From Haliscomenobacter sp. (GTDB lineage: Bacteria > Bacteroidota > Bacteroidia > Chitinophagales > Saprospiraceae): 64,000 nt of DNA. Numbering within the stretch: position 1 is the stretch's first letter; each line of letters opens with the position of its first letter. The translations under genes were made by a program, and so were the position numbers. A model generated the notes under the pieces. That model did not search any database, had not been told where the DNA came from, and was given only the letters and a program-made list of their open reading frames with translations. Below are positions 29,232 through 38,700 of the stretch, in pieces. Where the stretch lies: positions 1 through 64,000 of the forward strand of contig NZ_JADKCX010000028.1 of NCBI RefSeq assembly GCF_016718685.1, given 5' to 3'.

Positions 29232-30440
29232 TCACGGCATCCCTGCCTTGTAAATTTCAGCATTTCCGGTTAAAACATATGAACTTCCCGCAGGGAAAAA
29301 CAGGCTTTGTCCTTTTTTTACCAACAAGCTTTGATTAACCAAGGCCTCTCCTTGTATCAACAACAATATTTCCGGCCCTTTGGTGGAATGTTGTTCGTGA
29401 ATTTTTGCGTCGCTCAAGCGAATCAAACTCAGCTCAAAATCCGGAGCAGGGGTTTTAAAACCGGTAAGGGTATCACTTTCTGCCTCTCCAGCAAAAATAT
29501 GGGGAATGACCGGTTCAAAAGAAAGGTGTTGAATCAGGGTTGCTGCGTCTACATATTTATCCGTGAGTCCCCCTCTAAATACATTGTCCGAATTGGCCAT
29601 CAATTCTACGTTTACACCTTCAAGATAGGCATGCAGAATGCCCGCGTCCTGAAAAATGCCCTGCCCTGGCTGTACATTGACTACATTCATCAGGTAAATA
29701 GAAATGACCCCACGGTCTAAACCGCCATCCAACAACCGGAAGTCACGCAAGGCCCGCGCCGCCCAATAATCTTGTTGGTCTTTCTGCAATTGTCCGGTAG
29801 ACAATAAGGGCAACAACCGTGCGGCCAATGGCTGCAACAAACGATCAATCTCGTCTTGCGGCATGGTCATGACCTGGGTATAAAGTGGCTCGATGGAATC
29901 AGGGGAATAAAACGCCAATAAGCCTGCCAATTCAGGGGTTTGCTGAAGACTGGCCAAAACCTTATCGAGTGTAGCAAAACCGTGCAACAACCAAAAATCA
30001 GTCAAAGCCGTCATCATTTCTGGCTTGTGGTTGTCGTCTTTAAAATTCCGGTTGAACGCATTGAGTGGGATTCCAGCAGCATTTTCTGCCGCAAAGCCTT
30101 GCTCTGCCTCCGTTTTATTGGGGTGCGCCTGAATAGAGAGCATTTTGTCTACATCCAGTATTTTTAACAAGTAAGGGATTTGATTGGCAAATCGCTGTGC
30201 CGTAGCCGTTCCCAATATGTCGAGGGGAGCACTGTTGATCAAAGCATCAAGGGGTTGTGCTGCTTCACCCGGCAAATGCACCTGTGCCATGCCACGGGGA
30301 TGCGCGCCAAGCCACAGTTCTGCACAGGGCTCTTGTTGGCGATTCGTTTGGTTCAATAAATTGGGAATGTACTCGAAGCCGCCCCAGGCGTAGTGTTGTA
30401 CTACTCCTTCAAGCAGGTACGGCGTGGTAGTTGTAGCCAT
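29232..30440 (-). CDS. manA: Mannose-6-phosphate isomerase, class I
   Basis: 402 residues. It interconverts fructose-6-phosphate and mannose-6-phosphate, feeding GDP-mannose synthesis or mannose use. The type I signatures are GVVQHYAWGG near the N-terminus, CAELWLGAHPRGMAQV, the zinc-binding LSIQAHPNKTEAEQGF, DDNHKPEMMTALTDFWLLHG, and the cupin segment GIFQDAGILHAYLEGVNVEL with NSDNVFRGGLTDKYVD. Cytoplasmic and monocistronic. A single-arm repeat lies just upstream of its start. Confidence 0.93.
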   Translation of the reverse strand: MATTTTPYLLEGVVQHYAWGGFEYIPNLLNQTNRQQEPCAELWLGAHPRGMAQVHLPGEAAQPLDALINSAPLDILGTATAQRFANQIPYLLKILDVDKMLSIQAHPNKTEAEQGFAAENAAGIPLNAFNRNFKDDNHKPEMMTALTDFWLLHGFATLDKVLASLQQTPELAGLLAFYSPDSIEPLYTQVMTMPQDEIDRLLQPLAARLLPLLSTGQLQKDQQDYWAARALRDFRLLDGGLDRGVISIYLMNVVNVQPGQGIFQDAGILHAYLEGVNVELMANSDNVFRGGLTDKYVDAATLIQHLSFEPVIPHIFAGEAESDTLTGFKTPAPDFELSLIRLSDAKIHEQHSTKGPEILLLIQGEALVNQSLLVKKGQSLFFPAGSSYVLTGNAEIYKAGMP

Positions 30441-30471
30441 GAATCCTTGCCATTTGTCTTTTTGAAATTTT

Positions 30472-30512
30472 GAGATTCAGATCTCCAGATCACGCAGATT
30501 TACGCAGATTTT
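30472..30512. repeat. Single-arm ACGCAGATTT iterated repeat
   Basis: Degenerate copies GATTCAGATCTCCAGATCA, CGCAGATTTA and CGCAGATTTTT. The unit is close to the left arm of the 32591-32682 hairpin (CAGATTAACGCGCAGATTTC). Only one arm is visible here. It lies between the manA start and the methyltransferase 3' end. Confidence 0.55.
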
Positions 30513-30532
30513 TCCAAAGAACATATCGACAA

Positions 30533-30646
30533 AAGTCGCGTACTTTATGGCATAAGGCTTTCTCAGCAGGGCATTTTGAGCTTTATTTTAAACCCACCAG
30601 AAAATAACTGCAAGTCGCGTACAAGGCAATTTCTCAGCAGGCATTT
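30533..30646. repeat. Partial direct duplication of the methyltransferase 3' end
   Basis: AAGTCGCGTAC ... TTTCTCAGCAGGGCATTT at 30533-30576 repeats AAGTCGCGTAC ... TTTCTCAGCAGGCATTT at 30612-30646, with an extra 9-10 nt and one extra G. The second copy encodes the last residues of the methyltransferase; the first lies downstream of its stop. Confidence 0.7.
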
Positions 30647-31331
30647 GGTAGATCGGATTGATCAAAAAAATCTTGCGCTGCAAAATCCGATAGTTTCGCT
30701 TGTTCAAGATACTTTCAAAACGTTCAATCGAGATTCCAGTGTCTTTGATTTCTTGTAATTCTTGTACCGTTTGTTCGGTTTCGCCACCCCAACGCAATAC
30801 CTGTTGGTACAAAGCCGAGGGCAGCAAGTGGTAATAAGGCAATTTGGACAACCACTTGTTGCGACAAATCTGCTGATGCCCTCCGAAAGGCATGTACCAA
30901 GGCGGAAAAGCAAAAAACACCACCCCTTGTGGTGCCAGGAATTGGTGCAAAAAAGTCATGAAGCGATCTTGATCTGGAATGTGTTCGATCACATCTTTGA
31001 GGATGATCAAGTCAAACCGAAACCCTGCTTCCTGGCCAGGGTCAATGTCGTAGATGTTGCGGGCGATGAGCCGCAATTGACCATTAGCCACCGGTTCTGG
31101 CATAAAGGTTTTGGCCGTTTCGATCCGGCTTTCGTGCAGTTCAATGCCTACGCATTCACAGCCTTCTTCCAAAAAAGCTTTGAGTACTCCGGCTTCGCCA
31201 CAACCAATTTCCAAAACTTTGGCGGTTGGAGGTAAAAGGTGGTGTTTGCGCACAAAAGGCAAAATGTATTCTTTGGCTGTCCGATATTGGTAATCGAAAT
31301 AAGTCCGTTTGTCCTGGTGAAATTCAAACAT
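30588..31331 (-). CDS. Class I SAM-dependent methyltransferase
   Basis: 247 residues. The Rossmann-fold motif I is VLEIGCGEAGVLKAFLEEG, the acidic residue after beta-2 is in CVGIELHESRIE, and the motif II-like stretch is FDLIILKDVIEHIPDQDRF, which matches Methyltransf_11/23-type small-molecule or lipid methyltransferases. The substrate cannot be named. The C-terminal stretch YQMPAEKLPCTRL is partly duplicated downstream of the stop codon. It is transcribed alone, divergent from ruvX. Confidence 0.85.
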   Translation of the reverse strand: MFEFHQDKRTYFDYQYRTAKEYILPFVRKHHLLPPTAKVLEIGCGEAGVLKAFLEEGCECVGIELHESRIETAKTFMPEPVANGQLRLIARNIYDIDPGQEAGFRFDLIILKDVIEHIPDQDRFMTFLHQFLAPQGVVFFAFPPWYMPFGGHQQICRNKWLSKLPYYHLLPSALYQQVLRWGGETEQTVQELQEIKDTGISIERFESILNKRNYRILQRKIFLINPIYQMPAEKLPCTRLAVIFWWV

Positions 31332-31480
31332 AGCAATGTGTAGAGATTACCAAGTAAAGGTACTTAAACGGTGGAGTACGGTATTTATTTCCAATTATTT
31401 TTTCAGAAAATTTGCAAGATTATTATATGTTTTGTTTATTTGAGTTTTTAAACAGCGTTCTAGTAAATAAAGGGGAATGG

Positions 31481-31533
31481 TTGTCAGGAGCATAGGCCCG
31501 GAAAGGTGCTCATCCCTGACAGCTTTTTTTTTT
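31481..31533 (+). ncRNA. Strong stem-loop with 10-T tail upstream of ruvX (possible small RNA or leader attenuator)
   Basis: TGTCAGG (31481-31487) pairs with CCTGACA (31515-31521), and GAGCA (31487-31491) with TGCTC (31507-31511), around a CCCGGG-containing loop. Ten T follow (31524-31533). On this strand no gene lies upstream, because the methyltransferase is divergent, so the terminator must end a short transcript starting after about 31340. Confidence 0.45.
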
Positions 31534-31546
31534 GTTAAATCCTACC

Positions 31547-31554
31547 TATCTTTG
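31547..31554 (+). promoter_or_regulatory. TATCTTTG -7 box for ruvX-def
   Basis: TATCTTTG fits TAnnTTTG and lies about 20 nt before the ruvX start. The -33 element is not well spaced (a TTTG ends 12 nt upstream, inside the T-run of the hairpin). Confidence 0.4.
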
Positions 31555-31573
31555 CCTTTCAAATAATGTTCTT

Positions 31574-31993
31574 TTGGCAAGAATCATGGCTATTGATTAC
31601 GGGACTAAGCGTACGGGCATCGCCGTAACCGACCCACTGCAAATTATTGCCAGTGGTTTGGATACAGTTCCCACTGCAGAACTGATGAATTTTTTGCGGC
31701 AATATTGCCTAGAAGAAGACGTCGAAGCATTTGTAGTTGGAGAGCCGAAACACCTGGATGATACCCCTGCTCAAATCCATCATTTGGTTATGGCTTTTGT
31801 GGCACAAATAGAAAACCTTTTTCCGGATAAAAGGGTTATTCTGCGGGATGAGCGGTTTACATCGAAAGATGCCACCCGATCGATTCGCCAAAGTGTGCCC
31901 AGTCGAAAAAAAAGACGCGACAAAGGCTTGGTTGACAAAGTCAGTGCGGTCATTATTTTGCAGGAATACCTGGAAAAATACAAATATTCGTAA
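31574..31993 (+). CDS. ruvX: Holliday junction resolvase-like protein RuvX/YqgF
   Basis: 139 residues from TTG 31574 (MARIMAIDYGTKRTG), chosen because the family begins with M-x-R-I-x-A-I-D-Y-G; ATG 31586 is the alternative. The RNase H-fold shows the first Asp in AIDYGTKRTGIAVTD, Glu/Asp in FVVGEPKHLD (commonly G-x-P), and the C-terminal DERFTSKDA and DKVSAVIILQEYLE. The family acts on rRNA maturation and possibly Holliday junctions. The def start follows 4 nt after the stop, so they form an operon. Confidence 0.9.
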   Translation: MARIMAIDYGTKRTGIAVTDPLQIIASGLDTVPTAELMNFLRQYCLEEDVEAFVVGEPKHLDDTPAQIHHLVMAFVAQIENLFPDKRVILRDERFTSKDATRSIRQSVPSRKKRRDKGLVDKVSAVIILQEYLEKYKYS

Positions 31994-31997
31994 TACC

Positions 31998-32549
31998 ATG
32001 TTGTTACCCATTTATGCTTACGGGCATCCCGTTTTGCGCAAAAAAGCTGAAGATATTACCCCAGACTACGAAGATCTGAGCAAGTTGATCGCGGACATGT
32101 GGGAAACCATGTACCACGCCGAAGGAGTCGGCCTGGCTGCTCCGCAAATTGGCCGTCCCATTCGTTTGTTTATCATCGATTCCATGCAGTTGGAGGAGAA
32201 AGGTAAAGATGTCATCGGTCTCAAAACTGTTTTCATCAACGCCGAAAAAGTGGAAGAAAAAGGTAAAATCTGGGCCTACGAAGAGGGCTGCCTGAGTATA
32301 CCCGATATTCGCGGTGATGTCGACCGCTTGGATACCCTGACGCTGCGTTATCTGGACGAAAACTTTGTGGAACACATCACCACCTTTGACGGCATCAATG
32401 CCCGGGTGATCCAGCACGAATACGACCACATCGAGGGTATCCTTTTCCTGGAATACCTCAAACCAGTCAAAAAAGCGATGATCCGCGGGCGGCTGGAGAA
32501 CATCCGCAAGGGAAAAGTGAAGGTGGACTACAAGATGAAATTTGCTTGA
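31998..32549 (+). CDS. def: Peptide deformylase
   Basis: 183 residues from ATG 31998, 4 nt after the ruvX stop. It removes the formyl group from nascent N-termini. All three motifs are present: GVGLAAPQIG, EEGCLSIP with the metal Cys, and VIQHEYDHIEG with the two metal His and catalytic Glu. Cytoplasmic. It is convergent with rnhA; the iterated hairpin at 32591-32682 lies between them. Confidence 0.95.
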   Translation: MLLPIYAYGHPVLRKKAEDITPDYEDLSKLIADMWETMYHAEGVGLAAPQIGRPIRLFIIDSMQLEEKGKDVIGLKTVFINAEKVEEKGKIWAYEEGCLSIPDIRGDVDRLDTLTLRYLDENFVEHITTFDGINARVIQHEYDHIEGILFLEYLKPVKKAMIRGRLENIRKGKVKVDYKMKFA

Positions 32550-32590
32550 TAAGGCCCTATCTTCACCCCGCCTACGGTGGAAATTGATAG

Positions 32591-32682
32591 AGATTTCACA
32601 CAGATTAACGCGCAGATTTCACACAGATTTCAGGTCATATCTACAAAATCTGTGTGAATCTGTGGAATCTGTGGTGAAATTA
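32591..32682. repeat. Iterated AGATTTCACAC inverted-repeat hairpin
   Basis: Left arm 32591-32633 (AGATTTCACACAGATT, then CAGATTTCACACAGATTTCAG). Right arm 32645-32682 (AAAATCTGTGTGAATCTGTGG, AATCTGTGGTGAAATTA). It lies between the convergent def and rnhA genes and could serve both as a terminator. Confidence 0.8.
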
Positions 32683-32688
32683 TCTTCT

Positions 32689-33330
32689 TCACTTCCTTCC
32701 GAAATCAGCCGGAATTTCTCCCCAGTCCTCCGTCTCCCACTTGATCAACTTATTGGTGAAAGTATTTTCTGTCAACCATTTTTCGGCGCGATCAATCACT
32801 TCGTACAATTCTTCCGTTTTTTGGTTTTCCACCAGGGTGGTTTTGCATTTTTTCTGCTTGATCCACTTCATGGCATTCACCGAATCAGAATAAATCGGAA
32901 AATTCCAGCCTTTTTTTTGGCATAGCGCCAGCGCGTGTACCAGGGCCAAAAACTCCCCAATGTTGTTCGTTCCCAGGGGAAAGGCCTGGTGAAAAATTTG
33001 CTCTTTGGAATCCGTCCATACGCCCTGGTATTCCATTTTACCGGGATTGCCACTACAAGCTGCATCTACACTGATGCTGTCTTTGATGATGGCACTTTTG
33101 GCTTTAGGGATACGTTTGATCATGCTTTGCCCGCCAGAAGTTTTCGCCGCACCTGGTTTAAAAGACGGAGCAGTTTGTTTGAAAGCTTTTTCGGCTTCTG
33201 CCTTACTTTCGTATGATTTGTACCGTGCACCTGGAAAGCCGTTGATCTGTGCCTGGCATTCTACCCAACTTTCATAGATGCCGGGTTTAGCACCCGTCCA
33301 AACGACGTAATATTTTTTTGCTTTGCTCAT
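32689..33330 (-). CDS. rnhA: Ribonuclease H with N-terminal viroplasmin (caulimovirus-type RNA-binding) domain
   Basis: 213 residues from ATG 33330 (MSKAKKYYVVWTG); an in-frame upstream ATG at 33393 is unlikely. Residues 5-50 are the hybrid-binding viroplasmin domain (YYVVWTGAKPGIYESWVECQ, FPGARYKSYESKAEAEKAF). The RNase H domain starts about residue 85: SISVDAACSGNPGKMEYQGV with the first Asp, NNIGEFLALVHAL with the Glu, and IYSDSVNAMKWI with the next Asp. It cleaves RNA in RNA-DNA hybrids. This domain order is common in Bacteroidota and resembles eukaryotic RNase H1. Confidence 0.92.
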   Translation of the reverse strand: MSKAKKYYVVWTGAKPGIYESWVECQAQINGFPGARYKSYESKAEAEKAFKQTAPSFKPGAAKTSGGQSMIKRIPKAKSAIIKDSISVDAACSGNPGKMEYQGVWTDSKEQIFHQAFPLGTNNIGEFLALVHALALCQKKGWNFPIYSDSVNAMKWIKQKKCKTTLVENQKTEELYEVIDRAEKWLTENTFTNKLIKWETEDWGEIPADFGRK

Positions 33331-33425
33331 TGAATGGTCATTATGGGCATCCGCGAGGGATGCCCCAACGGATATTTCGCCCCAAGAATACAAAACATCT
33401 TGGATAAAAACACGGTTTAATCGGT

Positions 33426-33452
33426 TTTGGATGTCCTAAACACTTACCTTTG
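33426..33452 (+). promoter_or_regulatory. TTTG ... TACCTTTG promoter for the TatD-like gene
   Basis: TTTG at 33426-33429 and TACCTTTG at 33445-33452, spacing 15 nt (slightly short). It lies about 20 nt before the ATG at 33472. Confidence 0.45.
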
Positions 33453-33471
33453 CAGCCGAAAAAAAAGAACC

Positions 33472-34239
33472 ATGCGCATCATCGATACACACGCCCACTT
33501 GTACGCTGAAGAATTCAACGAAGACCGCCGGGAAATGATCCAACGTGCACTCGACGCAGGTGTAAGCCAAATGTATTTGCCCAATATTGACAGTACCTCC
33601 ATCGAAGGAATGTTGGCGTTGGAAACGGAATATCCCGGGCAATGTCTGGCCATGATGGGATTGCACCCTTGTTACGTAAAAGACAATTACCTGGAAGAAC
33701 TGGCCACGGTCAAATCCTGGCTGGAAAAACGCAGCTTCCCCGCCATAGGTGAAATTGGTATCGACCTGTATTGGGACAAAACCCATGTGCGTGAGCAGGA
33801 AGAGGCTTTTTTGACCCAGGTTGAATGGGCCAAAGAATACGACCTGCCCATCGTTATTCATTCCCGCGAGTCGATGGATTTGATTCTAGACCTGCTCCAA
33901 CCCATTCGACACGAGCGCTTGAGAGGAATTTTTCATTGTTTCTCGGGTTCTGTTCAGCAGGCGGAAGCGGCTATTGCCATGGGTTTCCTCCTGGGGATTG
34001 GTGGGGTTTTGACGTTCAAAAAATCGGGACTGGATGCGGTTTTGGCACACATTGACTTACAACATCTGGTGCTGGAAACCGATGCCCCTTACCTCGCTCC
34101 TACCCCCTTCCGCGGCAAACGCAATGAGAGTGCTTATTTGACCAAAGTTTGTGAAAAACTGGCGGAAGTGAAAGGGGTTCCAATGGATGAAGTAGCCGAA
34201 ATCACCAGCACAAACGCTGTAAATCTTTTCAAGCGCTAA
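33472..34239 (+). CDS. TatD-family metal-dependent hydrolase
   Basis: 255 residues from ATG 33472. A TIM-barrel DNase-type hydrolase: IIDTHAHLYAEEFNEDR gives the HxH metal ligands, IGEIGIDLYWDK the Glu, LPIVIHSRES the third His, GIFHCFSGS the fourth and LVLETDAPYLAPTPFRGK the Asp. It has 3'-5' exonuclease or D-aminoacyl-related activity in characterised relatives. Cytoplasmic. Followed after 73 nt by tRNA-Ser, which has its own promoter. Confidence 0.9.
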   Translation: MRIIDTHAHLYAEEFNEDRREMIQRALDAGVSQMYLPNIDSTSIEGMLALETEYPGQCLAMMGLHPCYVKDNYLEELATVKSWLEKRSFPAIGEIGIDLYWDKTHVREQEEAFLTQVEWAKEYDLPIVIHSRESMDLILDLLQPIRHERLRGIFHCFSGSVQQAEAAIAMGFLLGIGGVLTFKKSGLDAVLAHIDLQHLVLETDAPYLAPTPFRGKRNESAYLTKVCEKLAEVKGVPMDEVAEITSTNAVNLFKR

Positions 34240-34256
34240 AAAAACGGGAACTTTTA

Positions 34257-34287
34257 TTGAAAAAACCGTTTTTTGAGTGTAAATTTG
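34257..34287 (+). promoter_or_regulatory. Promoter of tRNA-Ser
   Basis: TTG (34257-34259), then 20 nt, then TAAATTTG (34280-34287). The box ends 25 nt before the mature tRNA. The arrangement is identical to that of tRNA-Arg. Confidence 0.7.
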
Positions 34288-34312
34288 CCGCACTTTACTA
34301 AGTAGCACATAC

Positions 34313-34397
34313 AGAGAGGTGCTCGAGTGGTTTAAGAGGTACGCCTGGAAAGCGTATATACCGCAAGGTATCGAGAGTTCGAATCTCTTCCTCTCTG
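34313..34397 (+). tRNA. tRNA-Ser (anticodon GGA)
   Basis: 85 nt with a long variable arm. The acceptor stem AGAGAGG pairs with CCTCTCT and the discriminator is G34397. The D arm is GCTCGAGTGGTTTAAGAGG, the anticodon loop CTGGAAA gives GGA, the variable stem is ATACCGCAAGGTAT-like, and the T loop is TTCGAAT. CCA is not encoded. Confidence 0.95.
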
Positions 34398-34405
34398 CGA
34401 AATAC

Positions 34406-34441
34406 AAAAGCCTGCATCTCAATGAGATGCAGGCTTTTTTT
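34406..34441. terminator. Bidirectional terminator after tRNA-Ser and the adhesin gene
   Basis: AAAGCCTGCATCTC pairs perfectly with GAGATGCAGGCTTT and is followed by TTTTTT. An A-run on the other side gives a T tail on the minus strand, so it can also serve the convergent adhesin gene. Confidence 0.85.
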
Positions 34442-35779
34442 GTTCATAATTCATAGAATAGCATTACTGCTTCAACACCACCATCCGCTTCGTTTCCACA
34501 AACTTGGCAGTTTCCAAACTATAGTACAATACGCCGGAAGATTGTAGCTGAGCGGAATTAAGTTCCAGCAGATTCCAACCTTTGGCGTACGCCCCTTTCA
34601 ACTGGTACAACACCGCTCCTTTCACATCGCGCAGCGTCAGGCGGGCTTCCGCAGCTTCGGGCAGGTAAAACCCAATTTGGGTGGATTCCTGGAAAGGGTT
34701 GGGGACGTTTTGCAGGAGTACGACTTTTTCAGTCTGGTGTTTTTGTTCGGCTTCTACGAAGTAGTCGAGCAAAGCGGGATTGATGGCTTTTGCTTGCGGG
34801 TTTTCCCTGACAATCGCCGGATTTTGTAGCGTCTTCAAGGGTGCATCCAATTGTGGTGCTACTGCAATTTCAGGCAATACTTCACCCACCAGACCAGGCC
34901 CCGGTTGTACCACCACCGTCACTTCAAAAGAAGCCCCCAACACATCGTCTTGGGTGCCATTGTTGTCGCGCCAGTTCCGGCCTTTGGTGTAGGGCACAAT
35001 GGTGTACACAACGGTCGAAGGAGTTCTGAGTCTATTTTTCAACAAGCCCTCTTCAAAAGTAGAACCCCTTGGACGCGTATAAGGTGCTTCGCTCACCCCA
35101 TCCACACTGTCTGGGTTACTGATGGCCTGTACCAAATACTTCTTCCGCTTTTTGGGTTTGACCATGTTCACCTTGGTTTGTGGTGCGGTATTGTTGGCGA
35201 TGGTTTCACTGAATGCGGTGGGTTCGGCCTCTGGACACTTGCCAATCCGGTTTACTTTTACCTTTACCGTTATGGGCTCACCTTCACAACCCACTTGTTG
35301 AGAGCCAATGGGGGTAATGGTATACACCACTTCCGTACCCTTCCTGGTCAGGTTGATCAAAATTTCGTTGATGGCATCCTGGCCAAAGGGAACCCCTACC
35401 CCACTGCTTCGGCCTTTGCGGGCGTTGCCATAGGTAGCAGTCCAATTGAACGTAGCACCAGGGGCAGCATTGGGATTCAATACCGTAATCCCAACCGGAA
35501 TACCGCTACAAATGGTTTTGCCTGTAGCTGTTGCATCGGGAATTTTACCGATCACTACGGTCACGGGCTTAATGTCAAAGCAACCGGTACTTGCGTTCGT
35601 TCCTTTGATGTAATAAATCCCGGCATCCGTAGACTGTGGAGTGGTGAACGCCTGAGTAGCCGCAGCATCTGTCCAGTAGCTGAAGGTCAAACCCTCCGTA
35701 GAACCCGCAGTAATGGTCGTAGCCCGCAAGTCGACCAAAGTGGTACAACGTGGTGCAGGATTATTGGTGATCAGCGTAG

Positions 35780-38700
35780 GTTTGGGGTTAACCGTCACAA
35801 TCACCTGAAAGTTGCTAGGGTTGGTGCAACCATTGGCGCTCAGGCTGTACTGGTACGTCACATTGAGCGCCCCCGAGGTCGTATTGGTTAAGGTTTCGTT
35901 TACACTTCCAGTGCCGTTGGCGACAGCATTACTGATGCCACTGAGCGCCGCCCGAGTCCAGGTGAAGAGCGTACCGCTTACCGAACTACTGGGCGTATAA
36001 CTAAACGTACTGGCGCTACAAATGGCATCAGGACTGAGGCTACTGTTCAGCGCAGGCAATGGACTAATGGACTTGGTCACCGTAAAGCTGGATGGATTGC
36101 TACAACCATTGGCACTCAGGGTGTACACATAAGCCACATTCAGGGTGTTGCTGGTCGTATTGTTCAAAGTTTCCGTGATGCCACCCGTGCCGTTGGCGGC
36201 CGGGTTGCTGATGCCCGCCACTGCGGCACGCGTCCAGGTGAAGTTGGTAGCATTGGCCGTACTGCCAGGTATGTAGGTGAAGCTGGAGCCACTACAACTG
36301 GCGTCCAGCGCCAGTTCCGAGTTCAAGGTCGGCAAAGGATTTACGGTTACTACAAAAGTATTGTTGATGGTGCTGGCACAGCCATTGGCGCTCAAGGTGT
36401 ACACATATGTCACATTGATGGGTGCAGCAGTGCTGGTGACCAGTATTTCATTGATATTGCCAGTACCTGTGCCAGGGGCATTGCTGATGCCATTGACCGC
36501 CGCGCGAGTCCAGGAAAAACTGGTACCCGTTGTACTGCTGCTCGGCGTATACACAAAAGCAGTGCCACTACATATGGGCGCTGGATCAAGTGTACTGTTT
36601 AATCGTGGTTGTGGATTGACGGTAACCGTAACCGTAAAGGTATTTGGATTGATACAATCCTCCACATTTAAGGTGTAGACGTAAGTCACCTGAATGGGTG
36701 CAGCCGTAGTATTGGAGAGGATTTCGTTGGGATTGCCAGTTCCACTGGCTGCCAAATTGCTGATGCCATTGACCGCCGCCCGAGTCCAACTGAAGGTGGT
36801 GTTTGCGACTGAACTGCTGGGGGAATAATTAAACATCATTCCGCTACAGATGGCCGGAGGAGTACTTGTACTGCTCAACATCGGCAGTGGACTCACCTCA
36901 ACTTCCACATTAAAAACCGTAAGATTGTCACAGCCATTGGCACTTAGCCGGTAGGCATACACTACGGTAATTGGTGCGTTGGTCGTGTTGGTCAAGGTTT
37001 CCCCAGGGTTGCCGGTGCCATTGGCCGCAGGGGTACTAATCCCATTGACCGCAGCGCGGGTCCAGGCAAAACTAGTCCCCGAAGTGCTGCTTTTGGGTAA
37101 ATAGCTAAAAACCCCTCCACTACAAATATCGGGAGCAATGGTAGAACTGCTCAAACTGGGCAGTGGGTTTACCGTCACCCTTACCCTGGTTGGGTTGGCA
37201 TTTGCACACCCATTGGCACTGAGGGTATACAGATAAATTACACCAATCGGAAATTCAGTGGTATTGACCAAAATCTCATCGGGACTATTGTTACCGGCGG
37301 AAGCAGGATTGCTGATGCCTTGAACTGCTGCACGGGTCCAGGTAAAAGTCGTGTTGATCACGTTGCTTCTTGGCGTGTAACTAACCGTTGTTCCACTACA
37401 AATGGACGCAATTGTTGTATCACTGGTCAGTCTTGGGCTGGGATTCACCAAAACGACCACATTGCGGGCGGTCGGATTGGTACAGCCCCCTGCGCTTACG
37501 GTAAAGCGATAGATCACGTTAATTGCGGCAGCAGTGGTATTGACCAAAGTTTCATTCGGATTACCTACGCCATCAGCTTCAGGGTTGGAAATGCCATTTA
37601 CACTGGCACGTATCCAGGCAAAACTGGCCCCTGTAGCTGCGCTTGTCGGCGTATAATTGAACACGTTGCCGCTACAAATAGCAGGTGGAGTAAGGCTGCT
37701 GCTCAAGGTAGGACTGGGTTTCACCACCACCACTACATTAAAGATTTGTGGATTGATGCAGCCGTTGGCATTCAGGGTATATGCGTAGGTAACACTTACT
37801 GGTGCATTGCTGGTATTGATCAAACTTTCCAGCGGATCATCGGTGCCATTGGCAGCAGCATTGCTGATTCCTGCCACTGCTGCCCGCGTCCAGGAAAAAG
37901 TAGTACCTACCGTTGTACTGGTGGGTATGTAACTAAACAAGGCCCTGCTGCACACATCGGCAGGCGTAGTACTGCTACTCAAACTGGGGGGGCGGTTCAC
38001 CACTACCTTAACCGTATCCGGGATGGGATTGGTGCACCCGTAAGCACTCAACGTATACAAATAGGTTACCGTGACCGGCCCAGTCGTCGTGTCGAACAAG
38101 GTTTCATTGGGGTTGCCCGTGCCATTGGCAGCAGCATTACTGATGCCGGCAACTGCGGCGCGGGTCCAGGCAAAAGTAGTCCCCTCAGTAGCACTGGTGG
38201 GAGTATAACTAAAAGCCGAACCGCTACAAATTGCCGGTGGATTAGTCGCACTGCTCAATACTGGCCTCGGTTTAACCAGCACCGTAACCCTGGTTGGGTT
38301 GGGGTCTGAGCAGCCAGTTGCACTGATGGTATACAGGTATACGACACTTAGCGTATCCGCAGTCGTGTTGACCAAGGTTTCGTTGATACCCGCGGTGCCA
38401 CTCGCTGCGGCATTGCTTAGCCCATTGACAAGGGCTCTAGTCCAACTGAAAGTGGCATTTGTATTGGTACTGGTAGGAGTATACGTAAAGGCTGTGCCAC
38501 TACAGATCGCCGGAGGAGTAAGGGTACTACTCAGGGCAGCGCTGGGATTGACGATTACCGTTACATTGGTAGGTGTTGGACTGGTACAGCCATTGGCCGT
38601 TGCCGTATATTGATAAACCACATTGATGGGGTTGGCAGTTGTATTGCTCAATGCTTCGTTGATTCTTCCGGTATCGGTTCTGGCAGAGTTGCTGATGCCC

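Noticed and set aside
31481..31533. Signal recognition particle RNA
   Set aside because: The loop contains GGCCC and GAAAGG but not the GGAAGGNAGCA core with its symmetric loop, and the helix is fully paired instead.
34851..38309. Long plus-strand open frames of 346 and 329 residues within the adhesin
   Set aside because: They are antisense to the PKD-like repeats, show the repeat period in meaningless residues, and have no start context.
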